Assembly: GCA_038502055.1 (NCBI GenBank)
Contig: JAXRKN010000045.1
Span: forward strand, 10,405,501-10,469,500
Origin: Tanytarsus gracilentus
Taxonomy: Eukaryota > Arthropoda > Insecta > Diptera > Chironomidae
DNA length: 64,000 bases
Direction of reading: 5' to 3'
Shown here: positions 13,474-25,810 of the stretch, piece after piece
Position numbering within the stretch: the stretch's first letter is position 1
How the letters are laid out: every line of letters begins with the position of its first letter
Notes under the pieces: generated by a model
The model's input: the letters and a program-made list of their open reading frames with translations, nothing else
What the model was told of the DNA's origin: nothing
Databases searched by the model: none
Position numbers and translations under genes: made by a program

Positions 13474-15133
13474 ATGTCCGTATCGAAGGAATTGCAAAAT
13501 CGAAAGAGAAAATTGGATGAGAGTGAAAATGAGGAAAAAGAAGAAGTTAAAAGAATTTTACTCGAATGCTTCGAGAAGCCGGGTCTGCTGGATCTTGCGG
13601 ATGAGATATTGATGGAGATTGCATATAAACTCGATGGTGAAAGCTTGCATAGCATCTCACAGTGAGTTGAAAATTTGATTTTAAAAATAATTTTAGTGAA
13701 ATAATTTCAACTTCCAGAACTTGCGTTCGACTTAAAACTTTGGCGCAGGACAAGAGCTTGTGGAATGAGGCGCTGTTTGAATCAAAAGATCTCGATATAT
13801 GGGAAATATTAAAGAGACTGAAGTATCTCACAGTAAACACAAAGTTGTTGAAAATTCAGGGAAACGCAAAGCGAGAGGATGTTGAGAAGAGACCGCTAAA
13901 GAATCGTCAGACATTCAAGGAAATTATCAAAAGGATTGTGCTGAGATCTCCATTCATCACGCACCTCCATTTCGATCGAATATGGTTTGACTGGACGAGA
14001 GAATTTACAATCACAAAATTTCCGGCGAATTTGAAATCTTTAATTTTCACCAATTGCATCCTGCCGAAAGACCGTACCCGTGCTGCGAAAACATTTACAA
14101 ATATCTTTGATCACATGCCGAACCTGGAGGTGATAAAACTCGAGTATTGCAACTTTTTCGCTCCAAATGACTTAATGCCACTATCAAAGTGTAACAATTT
14201 GAGAATTTTGAGCCTTCGTGGCTGCAAGAAATTTCGAAATTGCGTTCCTTACATTTCGCTCTCGTGTCGCTTTGGATTTAAAAAGCTGGAAGTGCTTGAT
14301 CTTCGCGAAACGAACATCAGTGACAGTGAAGTTCAATGCTTGAATGCACTCAAGACACTAAAAGAGCTCTATCTAGAGCAACACGAACTCGAACCAATCG
14401 ACGACGAATCGGATGATGACGATTTTCAGCATTTCTTTCGGGCTGTAAGACGAGCGGAGCCACAGCCAGCATCTCAGGAGGAACCTCAACCGTCAACCTC
14501 ATCGGCAGCTTCAGTGCCACAAATTGTTGTACAGGCAGCGACTCAGGAAAATCAAGATGCCTTTAATGATGCACCCTCATCGCCAGAAAGCCTCTCCGAC
14601 TCACTTCCCTCAGAATCGTCTTCGCCCACCGAAGAGCCATCGAGAACGATTTTTATTCAAGCGAATATCTCTGAAAATTCAAATCAAAACGCAAGATTGC
14701 AAGTAATTATCAGCGATGAGGTTCCACATGCGAGGTAATAAATAGTAATTATTTTAAATTTAATGAATTTAAATCTTTTATTTTTAGTCGATATTTGCAA
14801 ATGGCGAGAAGTCGCGAGCAGCGTGTCCCACTGTCGATCAGTGATCGCGGTATTTTGGCTTTCGGCGTTCCTCGCTCAAATCTGATTGGAAATTTAGTTT
14901 TTCTCGGTCAACAGCAACAGCAACCCGATCCCAACACTTATCTCGAGAAAATTGTACTTAAAAATTTTAGAAACATAACGGACACGACTCTTTCACATCT
15001 CGAGACAAATGCACCGCGATTAGTTCATCTCGATATTCGAGGATGTTCACAAGTGACACGTGACGCTATTGAAAGATTCCGAACGGTGCGTGGCTCATGC
15101 AAAATTATATCGAGTTTTGATATTGAGGAGTAG
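13474..15133 (+). CDS. F-box protein with leucine-rich repeats (516 aa)
   Basis: Exons are 13474-13661, 13718-14734 and 14788-15133, with GT-AG junctions in phase. The ATG at 13474 is the only in-frame methionine ahead of the domain. After a charged start, residues 38-80 form an F-box (LLDLADEILMEIAYKL, then a TCVRLKTLAQDKSLW end). LRR-like segments follow across about 120-240 (KKLEVLDLRETNISD, LKELYLEQHEL) and again near the C-terminus (TDTTLSHLETNAPRLVHLDI). Between them lies an acidic, Pro/Ser/Gln-rich, probably disordered insert of about 100 residues. F-box/LRR proteins are substrate receptors of SCF ubiquitin ligases, binding Skp1 through the F-box. I cannot name the orthologue or substrate. 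A poly(A) signal lies near 15204. It is convergent with the XTBD gene. Confidence 0.9.
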
Positions 15134-15244
15134 AGTGGCTTTTATTTATTTATCAAAGTGCTTATAAAAAATTTAATAATTATATATTGAATTGTGAGAG
15201 ATGGAAATAAAGAATATTCAAGTTTATTTATATCTCAACTGAAG

Positions 15245-15696
15245 TTACTTTCTTTGCACTTTATTACGAGCTGCATCGCCGCCGCAAACGAAGGTTCTTT
15301 TGAGTCTGAAATGGAAATTAAAAGTTATTAGTATTAAGTTTGCTTTGGGCAGGTATCAAACATCCAGCTGGATCTTTAAATTTTTTCAAAAAGTTTTAAA
15401 CATCCAGCTGGATCTTGGATTTTTTTGACTGTATCTCAAACTTACCTTCCAGTTCTGCTCTCTCTATACTCTTCAATCATGCCACGAGACATTTCGGCTA
15501 TTCTTTCCATTATTTCAAGTGAATATTTACATCCGAGCATCTCAACATTAAAGAAAATTTGAGCGTAACATATGATTTGTTCTTCTGTGAAATTACAGCG
15601 GTTCTTTTCGATAAATGTCTTCTTCAATTCCCAATGCTCCTCGCTTTCGTAGTCAGTCTTGTATTTTTCAACATCCCAATCAATTTCGTCAGACAT
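15245..15696 (-). CDS. XTBD (XRN2-binding) domain protein (103 aa)
   Basis: Exons on the minus strand are 15696-15446 and 15305-15245. The 140-bp intron is in phase and AG joins A to make an arginine codon. The 103-residue product is almost entirely one domain: a YESEEHWELKKTFIE start, a middle EEQIICYAQIFFNVEMLGC block and a SLEIMERIAEM helix. This matches the XRN2-binding XTBD fold of the CDKN2AIP, CDKN2AIPNL and NKRF group, which anchors partners to the nuclear 5'-3' exonuclease XRN2. A short basic tail (AARNKVQRK) is encoded by the last exon. Identification rests on recalled family pattern, not a search. It ends 111 bp from the end of the convergent F-box gene. Confidence 0.8.
15358..15416. 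repeat. Two identical 19-bp direct repeats with an internal palindrome
   Basis: The sequence aaacatccagctggatctt occurs at 15358-15376 and 15398-15416, inside the XTBD intron. Its core atccagctggat is a perfect 12-bp palindrome containing the E-box CAGCTG. The 40-bp spacing places the two sites about four helical turns apart. Confidence 0.9.
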
Positions 15697-16266
15697 TACT
15701 AAATGATGTTTTTTTAAAAAAATGTTTTTGTTTTTATTTTATTTAAAAAAACAGGGTGATCTGAAAGTCTCCAAAATTTGAGCGCGTTTCTATGTATTTA
15801 GCGAATTTGAATTTAACGGAAATTTAAAACGTGATCACATGGAAAAATATTTGTTTAACAAAAATTTGCAAGGCATTCGATTTCAAATCTAAAAAAGTTT
15901 AAAATTTTATCAACATTTTTAATCTGTGTAAAAATTTGTCGGATTTAAAATTTAATCTCGATTAAACTTAGTTAAATTTTTTAAAGTTAATTTCAACTTT
16001 TAATCCAATGTTCGTTTACTATTTAAATTTTTATGGAGTCTCAATTAAAATTAATTCAACCTCATGACGTCATCCAACTTTTCATACTCTCAATTTTTCT
16101 CAAAACTCTTTATCAAAACAACCTTTTTTTTCATGGAAAGTTTCGTGTGCTGGTAAACAGCATTTTTACAACAAATTTTGATAAGAGATCGATTCCGTTT
16201 AATTTCTTAGTTGCGAGAGTGAATTTTGCTCATTTATTTTCTCTCAAACGTCGCAATGAATATTCG

Positions 16267-16379
16267 TATAAAATAATTCAGTAATTCCAATCCGTCAAGT
16301 CAGTCTTCTTCTCATCATCGTCTTGAGCGGTTGAGTAACTGATAAGTTTTAAAAAATAAGACTCAAATAGTGATTTCAT
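16267..16379 (+). promoter_or_regulatory. Core promoter and untranslated first exon of gelsolin
   Basis: A TATAAAA box at 16267-16273 is followed about 30 bp later by an arthropod initiator TCAGTC (16300-16305). The exon from about 16302 ends at 16379 with a good donor (gtaagt at 16380). The matching acceptor tttctcag ends at 17424, so the second exon begins 35 bp before the gelsolin ATG. Confidence 0.6.
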
Positions 16380-17459
16380 GTAAGTTTGTTGTGCGACATT
16401 GAAATTTGTGACGAACTACTTTAAAATCATTTCGCGTATTAACGCAATAATTAAGCCAGCAGCAAACAGGTTCATTAAATTCTTCAAAATCGCAATTTAT
16501 TACAATAAATCAATTTTAATTCGATCGATTTTTACCATATTTTAAAATCGATCTTTAAAACCTCGAGACGATGTCGATTTCAATAAAAAGAAATTAAATT
16601 TATTGCTCATGCAAAAAATTTTCAATAAAACGAATGCGCGATAACATTATTCTAATTTACCCCAGCTACAACCGCTCTCATTTGACCTCAACGTGAGACT
16701 TTTTCATATTAATCTCACGATGCTGATGTCAATGAGTGCCTTACTGTGTGTATGCTGCCTTTTTAAGTAGAGACGATCTTTTGTCTATTTGAAGAGAATT
16801 TACTTGTTAAATTTTTACAAAACAAACAAATTAATTTGAGTTTTTTTTTAAAGAAATTGAGAAAAACTTTAATTTGATGATCAGTGAGTGAATATTTTAA
16901 AAATATCATAAATAAAATAGCTTTTAGATTTTTTCATTAAATTTTAAATTAAGATAAAATTATTTGAAAAATAACAAAAAAAAATTAAGGTTCGAATCCT
17001 AAATTTAAAAGAATTTCCTGATTCATCCATATCCTGATTTTTAGATCTTTTTGATTTAACAAAATAAATTTTTTAAAATTAACAGAATTTAAATTTATGT
17101 TAAATATTTTTTTTATTTATTTAAAAACTCTTGAATAATGTTGACATTTTAAATATTACACAACACAAAATTTCTTCATAACTTAAAGAGCGTCCGCTGA
17201 TAGTAAATTACTCTTCGACACGCAATGATCAAAAAGAAGAAAAATTAACCGAAAATTTTCAATCCATGATAAGAGCATCATCGCGTGAATCATGTGCGAT
17301 ATACATGACCTTTCTCTCTCTCTCTCACTAGCAAAAAACAAATTTATACAAACGCATTTTTACATTCGAATACAACTCAAAGTTTCTCTCTGTTGATATT
17401 AATATAAATGTTTTTATTTTCTCAGAGAAGAGAGGGCACAGAAGATTGCGGAGAAAATC

Positions 17460-20400
17460 ATGAAAATATTAAGCGGCATTTCAGTCGCTTTGAGGTAGTC
17501 GTTTGAATCAGTTTAAATACGAACAAACTTAAGTATTTACTTAAATTAATTTTTAGCGCTATCTTTTTGATAAGTTCTGTTAATTGTGGTACCACTCAAA
17601 CGCGTCCTGGTCATAAAGTCATGAATCCTGCATTTGCAAACGCTGGAAAAGTCAAGGGACTCGAAATATGGAGAATTGAGGTGAGTTTAATTTTTTTTAT
17701 GTGGGATTTTGACAAAATTAAATCAAAAAAATTTCACTCAAAAGTTTTAAAATTTTTCCTACCAGATTTTTTCGTAAAAAAATAATAAAACTAAAATTTT
17801 TATTCGAAAATGAGCTCGTTAAGATTTTTGTAGTTTAATCATCATTATTTCCCCTCAATTTGATAGCAAACCAATTTAGGTCTTAACTCAAATTGCCTTT
17901 TCATGTCGAAAAAACAATAACGCGTCCATAGATATGGATTTATTTGTGAAAAAAGTGTCGTTATCAACAACTTTGTGCATATCAGTTTTTATTGATAACA
18001 CTTTCGAGTGTTTAGTTGTATTTTTTCGCGTGATAAATAAAATTTAATACAGTTCGGAGGGCAAATTAGACCTTGACTTTCAGATCGAAATTCGTAACGA
18101 ATTTGAGCAAAAAAAATTTTGGAATAATTTCCTCGCAAAAACACTCACAGCGAGGCGAGACGATATTTATCGATTTTTCATGAATTGGAGATTTTCCAAA
18201 AGAGTCATCAAATTGACTTTTTAGTGGAAATTGTCGGAGATGTGTCGAGTTTTAATTGGCTGTAATGAGTGTTTATTGTGGTGGACTAAAATTACTCATT
18301 AGATAAATAATCTGAGGATTTTTTGGGGGGTTGAGTAATGAAAAATAATTAAAAATGATTAATTAAGTTTTTTTGATGATTTTACAATTTTTTTGGGATT
18401 TTTCTAAAGCACAAAATAAATTTTTTGAAATTAAATTTGGAATTTTACAAAAAAATTTAAAAAAAATTTGAATTAAATTTGAAATCTTTCTTCCCTTGTG
18501 AATGCATTAAATTTTATCTAAAACACCATCGATTATCGATAAATTTTGACATTAGATTGTGGGCTGAAAGTAAAACTTTTCTCTTGTTGAAAAACTCCGC
18601 AGACTTTAATGCCAGTCGAAAAAATTTCGTAAAGTAAATATTTTTCTTTATTTCATCTGAAAATGAAGATGCTATCATCTCAAATTTCTTCGAGTTTGAT
18701 GAGAAAATTTTATTTTACAAATCTTAAAGCTGAAGCAACAACTGAAGGGATTTTCCTCAATAAAGAAAAACAAGCCGGCGTTTTCGGTTTTCTCAGCCCA
18801 CATACAAACATGTGAAAATTTATTTTTAACTTACGCATTTTAAACGTAAAAAAAGTAAATTTCGATATGAATTCGAAAAAATTTTAAAACTGCGGAAATA
18901 TTTAAATTATTTTAGGAATGCTTTAATAGATTAATAAAAAGTTTATGATTCAATGTGCGAAAAACAATTAAAATGATTATGGGTGGGTGATGATGATTTT
19001 TATAGATGCGATGTGCAATTTTATCTAAATCCAAAACGTGTTTAAAGAGTTCACTTTTAACATTAAAAAATTGCAAATAACTGGTTTAAATTTATGAAGC
19101 ATTGACAATTTTTTTGGTTTTCTATTCAAGTTTCAAGTTTCAAAAATATTTTAATGGGTTTTTATATGTAATTCTTATGAGTAATGATTGAAAGCTGAAA
19201 TTTTATCACAGCTAAAATTTTTTATATAATTTTTAATTTAATTTGTAATATTATTTTCAGTCATTTTAACCACAATTATTCATAATTTTTTGAGACACTC
19301 AAAAAACAAATTTCAAGATAACAAATTTTCAGTTTGTTTGCTCGATTTAAGTCTAGCATGATTTATTTAATTTGAAAATGAAAATTAAATTCGTGAAAAA
19401 TAATACATTAGAAAATAATTTCGATCATCTGAATCATCTGAAATCAGGTTGTTCTAAATGATTCACTTAATTTCGAATATCTTTGGAGGTTCGTCTCAGA
19501 ATGTAATTCCCCATCATCCATGACGTATCGGCAACAACCTTCACACCGAAATAAACTAAAATTTTTATATACAACTTTACCTTTGTGTTGTTCTCTCTTT
19601 TGAGATTTCCATGTGATATTGCTTCAATGATTCATTTATTAGTAAAGTGTTTCACATGACCGCGTAAAGCTCAATTATCGAAAAATTGTTAATTGTTGTA
19701 TGAGTAATACCAAAAAAATTATTAGAGTTGAATTTAACACGTGTTCAAAAATTGTAAAAAAAATGATTAAAACTTAAAAATTTACCAAAAAAATCAAGAT
19801 TATAAAAGTATTTATTACAAAAATCATTTTAAATTTTAAAACTTCTCAAGTTGCAAATTTAGAAAAAATTTTAAAAAAATTGATTTCTAAAAATTTTAAC
19901 TAAAATTTTGATTTTTAAAATTTTAACAAAAAAAATTGATATCTAAAATTTGATTTCTAAAAATTATAATTGACATAATTTACGATCAACCCCAACGAGG
20001 CTCCATAAAATTTATAATTTGCTTGTTTATTATGTTAACTTAACAGCTAAGGTGATTTGATTCAATTTGAGCATAATATTTACATGAAGGCACACGACAA
20101 AAGCGTGCGATATAATTTATTCTATATTTGGATGCAGCAACTACAAATTGTCAACAGACTCGTAACTTTTCTGTCGTTTCTTATTTACTTTTTGCAGTGT
20201 GATCGTGATGACTCGCACACGATGTTGAGCGGAGTTTTTTCTCTTTCTTGTGAAAGATCATTATTAACAAAACGATGAGAAATTTAATGTAAACAGATTT
20301 TTTTAGTAAGTCGGGAAGTCAATCATGTGTTCATGCTTATTTTATTTTTTCCGTTGCGAATCGAGTGGTGAAAAATTGTCAAGAGATGAAAACTTTTGAG

Positions 20401-23400
20401 TCGAAATAATTTTTCCAAAAACGTAATGGAAAATATTCCGTATACGTTATTACGTAAATGTAGGATTTACGTAACGAAAAATAATCTTCGCAAAAATTAA
20501 CCAACCCTTGAAACTTTGTTATGCCTTTTTAAAATCTCACATTTTACTATTTATATTTTTATGTCATGAGTTTAATTTAGTTTTTTGTTTTTTATCTAAA
20601 TTTTTTTTCTTTTTTTCAGAATTTCCAACCCGTTGCCTATCCGAAAAATGACTACGGTAAATTTTACACCGGCGACTCGTACATCGTTTTAAATGTGAGT
20701 CATAAAGACAAATATTTTTTTTTAGTGTTTTAATTAGCTCAACCAGCCTCACTTTTCATATTTTTTTATGCATATTATTTTACCCGCATTGTTGGCGAGT
20801 TAATTAATTTTTTTCTGTCGCAAAAATTTTACTATCACCCGCATTGTGAACATCGATTTTTAAATATTTGTGGTTAATTGAAAAGTCAGAAAATTTTACG
20901 ATTGATATGAGCACTTTTAAATGGTTAATTAGTCAGATTTTAATTTAAAAAAATTATTCACTCAGTTCTGTTTAATTTGAAGAAATTTTAATTATAAATT
21001 ACGCAAATGAGGCTGTTTAAAAATTATGAAATCTCCACGAATTTCCTCACAAAACTCCAAAATTCAAATTTATTTATAGACGATCGAGAGTAAGAGCAAA
21101 AAACTTTCGTGGGACGTTCATTTCTGGTTGGGTCTTGAGACGACTCAAGATGAAGCTGGAGCTGCAGCAATTTTTACCGTTCAACTCGATGATCAAATGG
21201 ACGGTGCTCCAGTTCAATATCGTGAAGTTCAAGAGCACGAGTCTCAAAAGTTCCTCAACTATTTCAAGAGCGGCATTCGTTACATGCCCGGAGGTGTCGC
21301 GTCAGGTTTCAAACAAACCGAAGTAAATGCGGCTGGTGAAAAGAGACTTTTCCAAGTCAAAGGCAAGAAGAATATTCGTGTCCGTCAAGTTGACCTGTCA
21401 ATCAGCTCAATGAACAAAGGCGATTGTTTCATTCTCGATGCCGGCAATGACATTTATGTTTATGTCGGTAAGAACGCTAAGCGTGTTGAGAAAATGAAAG
21501 CAACAAGTGCTGCCAATCAGATCCGCGATCAAGACCACAATGGACGATCACGCGTTCAAATTGTCGATGAATTTTCAAGTGAACACGATCAAGAACACTT
21601 CTTCCAAATTCTCGGATCAGGATCACCATCACAAGTGCCTGATGAGTCAACGAGTGAAGACGACGAAGCATTTGAACGTAAAGATGTCGACGCAACGACT
21701 CTCTACACAGTCTCCGACGCATCTGGTCAATTGAAGGTCAATCCAATTGCTCAGAAACCTTTGAAGCAGGAAATGTTGAACACTAATGATTGCTTCATTC
21801 TCGATACTGGCTCAGGAATTTATGTTTGGGTTGGAAAGAAAGCAACCGAGCAGGAGAAGAAACAATCACTGTCACGCGCTCAAGGATTTTTGCAAACCAA
21901 AAAATATCCATCATGGACTAAAGTCACCAGAATTGTTGAGGGTGCTGAGTCTGCTCCGTTTAAGCAATACTTCTTCACATGGCGTGACGTTGGTGCGACA
22001 CATTCACGTCTTATTCGTGCCGCCAATGATGACGACTCTGACACTGCAACTGACACCGAATTTGACGCTTCGATTTTGCATAAGTTGAAGAAATCTGGTG
22101 GTCGTGCGATCGGTTTCATGCCTGATAATGGCGAGGGTGATGCTGAAGTTTTCCGCGTCGAGAATTTGGATCTCGTTCCAATTCCAGTTGAGAATTATGG
22201 ATTCTTCTTTGGCGGTGACAGTTATGTCATTAAATATGAATACAAAAACAAGCGCGGTGGCCATGGTTATGTCCTCTACTATTGGCAAGGACTTCAATCG
22301 ACTGCTGATGAAAAAGCCGCTTCAGCCATGCATACAGTTCGATTGGACAGTGAGTTGAATGGAAAGGCCGTTCAAGTTCGTGTTGTTCAAGGATTCGAAC
22401 CACGTCACTTCCTTAAAATTTTCAAAGGTAAAATTGTCACTTTCACTGGTGGAAAGGCTTCAGCGTTTAAGAATGTTCGTGATCACGATTCTTATGATGT
22501 TGATGGAACTCGTTTGTTCCGCATTCGTGGAACTTGTGCTGAGGATGTTCGTGCATCGCAAGTCGATGAAGTCACCAAGAATCTTGCCTCTGATGATGTC
22601 TTCATTCTCGAAACACCAAAAGACACTTACATCTGGATGGGTGAGGGTGCAAATGACTTTGAACAGTCGATGGGACATAGTGTGAGCAAGACAATTTCAC
22701 CCGATCGTAAACCAGTCGTGATTCAAGAGGGAAAGGAACCGGCAGAGTTTTGGAATGCTCTCGGTGGAAAGGGAGATTATGATAGAGAAATTGATCCAGC
22801 AGGCGCTCCATTCTTAGAGCCTCGTCTCTTCCACTGCCAAATTAGAACGAATGGCAAATTTAGAGTCGAAGAAATTGCCAACTTTGAGCAAGACGATTTG
22901 GATCCTGATGACATCATGGTGGTGAGTTTTCAGATTACCATAAAGTCCTTTTGGCATTTCTAATTTTTATTGATTTCATTAAATAATTTTCAATTCAGCT
23001 CGACGGTGGTGATGAAGTTTATGTTTGGGTTGGAAAAGGATCAACTGAAGAAGAGAAAGCCAAGAGCCTTGATATGGCCATGGTGAGTTTTTTAAAATGC
23101 TAGTTTTATATTTATCTTAATGAAATACTTATTTTAGGAATACATCCGTACTGACCCAACTGAACGTAGTGAGGAAACAACTCCGCTCATTCAAGTGCCA
23201 CAAGGTAAATTTTTTACTTTTTTATCCTTGATATATTTTAAGGATTTTTTTCTCTTTTTTTAAGGCGGCGAGCCAAGATCATTCAAACGTCTCTTCCCAG
23301 CATGGAATGATTACTTGTGGGAGGTTAGAGGATATTTTTAAGAATTTTTCATGTTTTGTGTGCCAACTTTTCTTACATTATAATTTGTTCTATTCGATAT

Positions 23401-23752
23401 AAAATTTGCTTTACTAACTTTTACTTTATTTCTCCGATTAGTTTTTAAATTTTAAACTAAATTGCATGTGATTTTTATTCTTTTAAATTTTCTTTGTTTT
23501 ACGAGCTGAATTAACTTGAGTGACGTTTTCCACTAACTTTTGCGTCTTCTTGGTAAGATGAAGCTTTTCTATATTTTTAGCTATGAATTACTTTTCGACT
23601 TTGAGTTGATTAAGAGTTCATTTTTCATTTTTCTGTGTGACTTCAAGATGAATTTTCAAAAAATGTTTAACATTAATTTATTTCTTAAATAGGACTACAT
23701 TTCATATGAGGATTATCGTAATCAAGTCAATGCTGCATTTGCAAAGATCTAA
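17460..23752 (+). CDS. Gel: Gelsolin, secreted form, six gelsolin-like domains (781 aa)
   Basis: Coding exons are 17460-17494, 17557-17680, 20620-20694, 21080-22921, 22999-23082, 23138-23204, 23265-23323 and 23693-23752 (2346 nt, 781 aa, close to fly Gel). Residues 1-22 are a signal peptide, so this is the secreted form. Six gelsolin repeats follow at about 45-165, 165-275, 285-390, 405-520, 530-620 and 645-775. Each carries a recognisable core such as GDCFILDAGNDIYVYVGK or DDIMVLDGGDEVYVWVGK, and the end has LFPAWNDYLWEDY. Gelsolin severs and caps actin filaments under calcium control; the secreted form scavenges extracellular actin. The donor after exon 7 of the list (GTTAGA at 23324) is weak, and read-through would swap the last 19 residues for VRGYF. 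The 2.9-kb third intron is unusually long for this cluster and could hide an alternative first exon for a cytoplasmic form. Poly(A) signals lie at about 23811-23826. Confidence 0.95.
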
Positions 23753-25539
23753 ATCATGTCAAATTTATTACATATTTTTTATTACAGAAAAATCACGTGT
23801 ATTAATTGGAAATAAATGAAATAAAAACAATTTAATTGATATAATATTTAATTTTTTGTTTTTGGAGTGAGAATTCTAATTTAAAAGATATTTTTTTTAA
23901 TTTTCTGTTGCAAATTTTTTAGCTTTCAGAAAAGTCAAGACACATTTTAAAAGTTGTGTTTCAAAACGGTTCATTTTGTAATGTTTTCTCTCTTTCTCTC
24001 TTTTAATTTTTACTCTCTCGCTCTCTCTTTCTCTCCTTTACTTTTTCACTCATATATTTGATTCTCCTTTTCTTATGAACACATCCCTCTTACTATCCAT
24101 GCTTCATTATAAGAATTTTAAAAATTCAATTTTTAGAATTATTGCCGGATATTTTGCTGAAAAATTTACTCTCATAAAAAAGGGAGGTTCTATGAAGTAC
24201 ATCGATAGCTATGAATAATTCTTTAATAACGCAAAATAATTCTAAAATTTATGTGAAAATCTAATTTTTATTCATGAGGATCGATGACATTCGATTCATT
24301 ACGCAATAAAGTATTTTTTGGTGAAAATTCAATTTATGATACAAATTCAATGAGTTTTATTGAGATATTTTAAATTTCCTGTGAGTTAATTTGTTCCATG
24401 CTGATTTATCATGACGATGTGGTTTTTATATGAAACTATTTAAATTACTGAAACTGAGGATTCTAAGAACTTTTATTACCGAATTATGTAATAAAAATGA
24501 ATTTACATGTTTGACTATGCGGGACGTTCAAAAAATGTAATTAAAAATATTCCGTAATTTCCATGAAAATGTTTGCAAGGAATGTTAACTTTGAATAAGT
24601 TCTAAAATTGAGTGAGGAAATTTTTTAATAATTTAAAAATCTTTCAAAATATAAATCTTGAATTTCAGAAAAATTATCACACACAAAAAAATTCATCATA
24701 ACTCAATTTAAACTCCAAAATAAAAACATTCAAAGCCAAACGCGTCGCTGTCGGGAGGAAATAAAAATAAAAGAGAAAGAAAAAATTAATTAATCTTCCA
24801 ATATGCAACGAAGTCAGTCGTCATCATATTTCTTCTATCGAACGATGATATTTTTAAAGTGTGCACATTGAGAAGAGCTCTGGAGTTGAGCGACCAGATG
24901 GAAATTTTAATTCACATTGAAATAATTTTTTTCCTCTTCTTTAATTATTTGTTTTAGCCGCTCCGCAATAACAAAACTGAAGTGGAAAGATTTTTCTTCT
25001 TCTATTTATGGCATTGCACTCTCATGATGTTGTAAATGTCATTACAATTTTTATCGTTTGCAGCATGAATTTGAATGACGAGGAGGGTCATGCAGCTATC
25101 GAATGACACTGACTTCATTGACGGATATAAATTATTTTACAATGTGTGACAGAAATTAATAATGAATCCAGCGAGAGATTTTTGATTTATAAGGCGGAAA
25201 ATTTTCTGCTTTTCTTTCTAAATTTAACTGTGATTCAAATTTCACTTGAAACTTCCTGCAATTACGCTTCAACGATGACAACTTCCTTTTACTTGTTGCA
25301 ATTGAATGTCAAAAAAGTGAGAAAATGTTGTGTGGAAATTCTTAGCGTGAGCATGTTGAACGTCATGCAAGCACATGTGAAATATTTAACTCTTTGTGAG
25401 ATTATTAATTAACGTGACTGATTGAGTGGATATTTGATATTTATTTGAGAGAGTTTAAAAGATTTGAAATTTACTTTTTGCTGTGTGCTAAAGAGTTGAA
25501 AAATGATTTAAAAAGAGGTTTAAAATAGAGCTGAATTAA

Positions 25540-25810
25540 AAGCCTTTACGAAAATTCAGATTACAAGGAACTGAGCAAAAAAGCCTGTTTTTCACAAAAC
25601 TGAGCAAAAAAGCTAAAAAAAATTAAAAGGCTTTTCAGAAAAAACTGTAAAAACCTTAAAAATATGCTAAATTATATACCAGTACAGGAAGAGTTGAATT
25701 AAAACCTATAAAAAGGCCTGTTTAAATTTTTTTAAAAAACTTATAAAAAAAGAGCTATCTCAAAAATTAAACAAAAAAGCCTTTTTAAGACCTGTTTATA
25801 TAATTTTAAA
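25540..25810. repeat. Degenerate array rich in aaaaagcctgtt-type words
   Basis: The words gcaaaaaagcctgttt, aaaaggcctgttt, aaaaaagccttttt and gacctgttt recur at irregular spacing. A second segment at 52970-53190 has the same words. Both look like decayed simple or tandem repeats of one family. Confidence 0.55.

Noticed and set aside
16989..16999. tRNA gene suggested by GGTTCGAATCC
   Set aside because: No A box, acceptor stem or anticodon arm can be drawn upstream of any of the three copies.
17490..17511. let-7-like word tgaggtagt in the gelsolin 5' region
   Set aside because: It spans the exon's splice donor and the rest does not match let-7; no hairpin.
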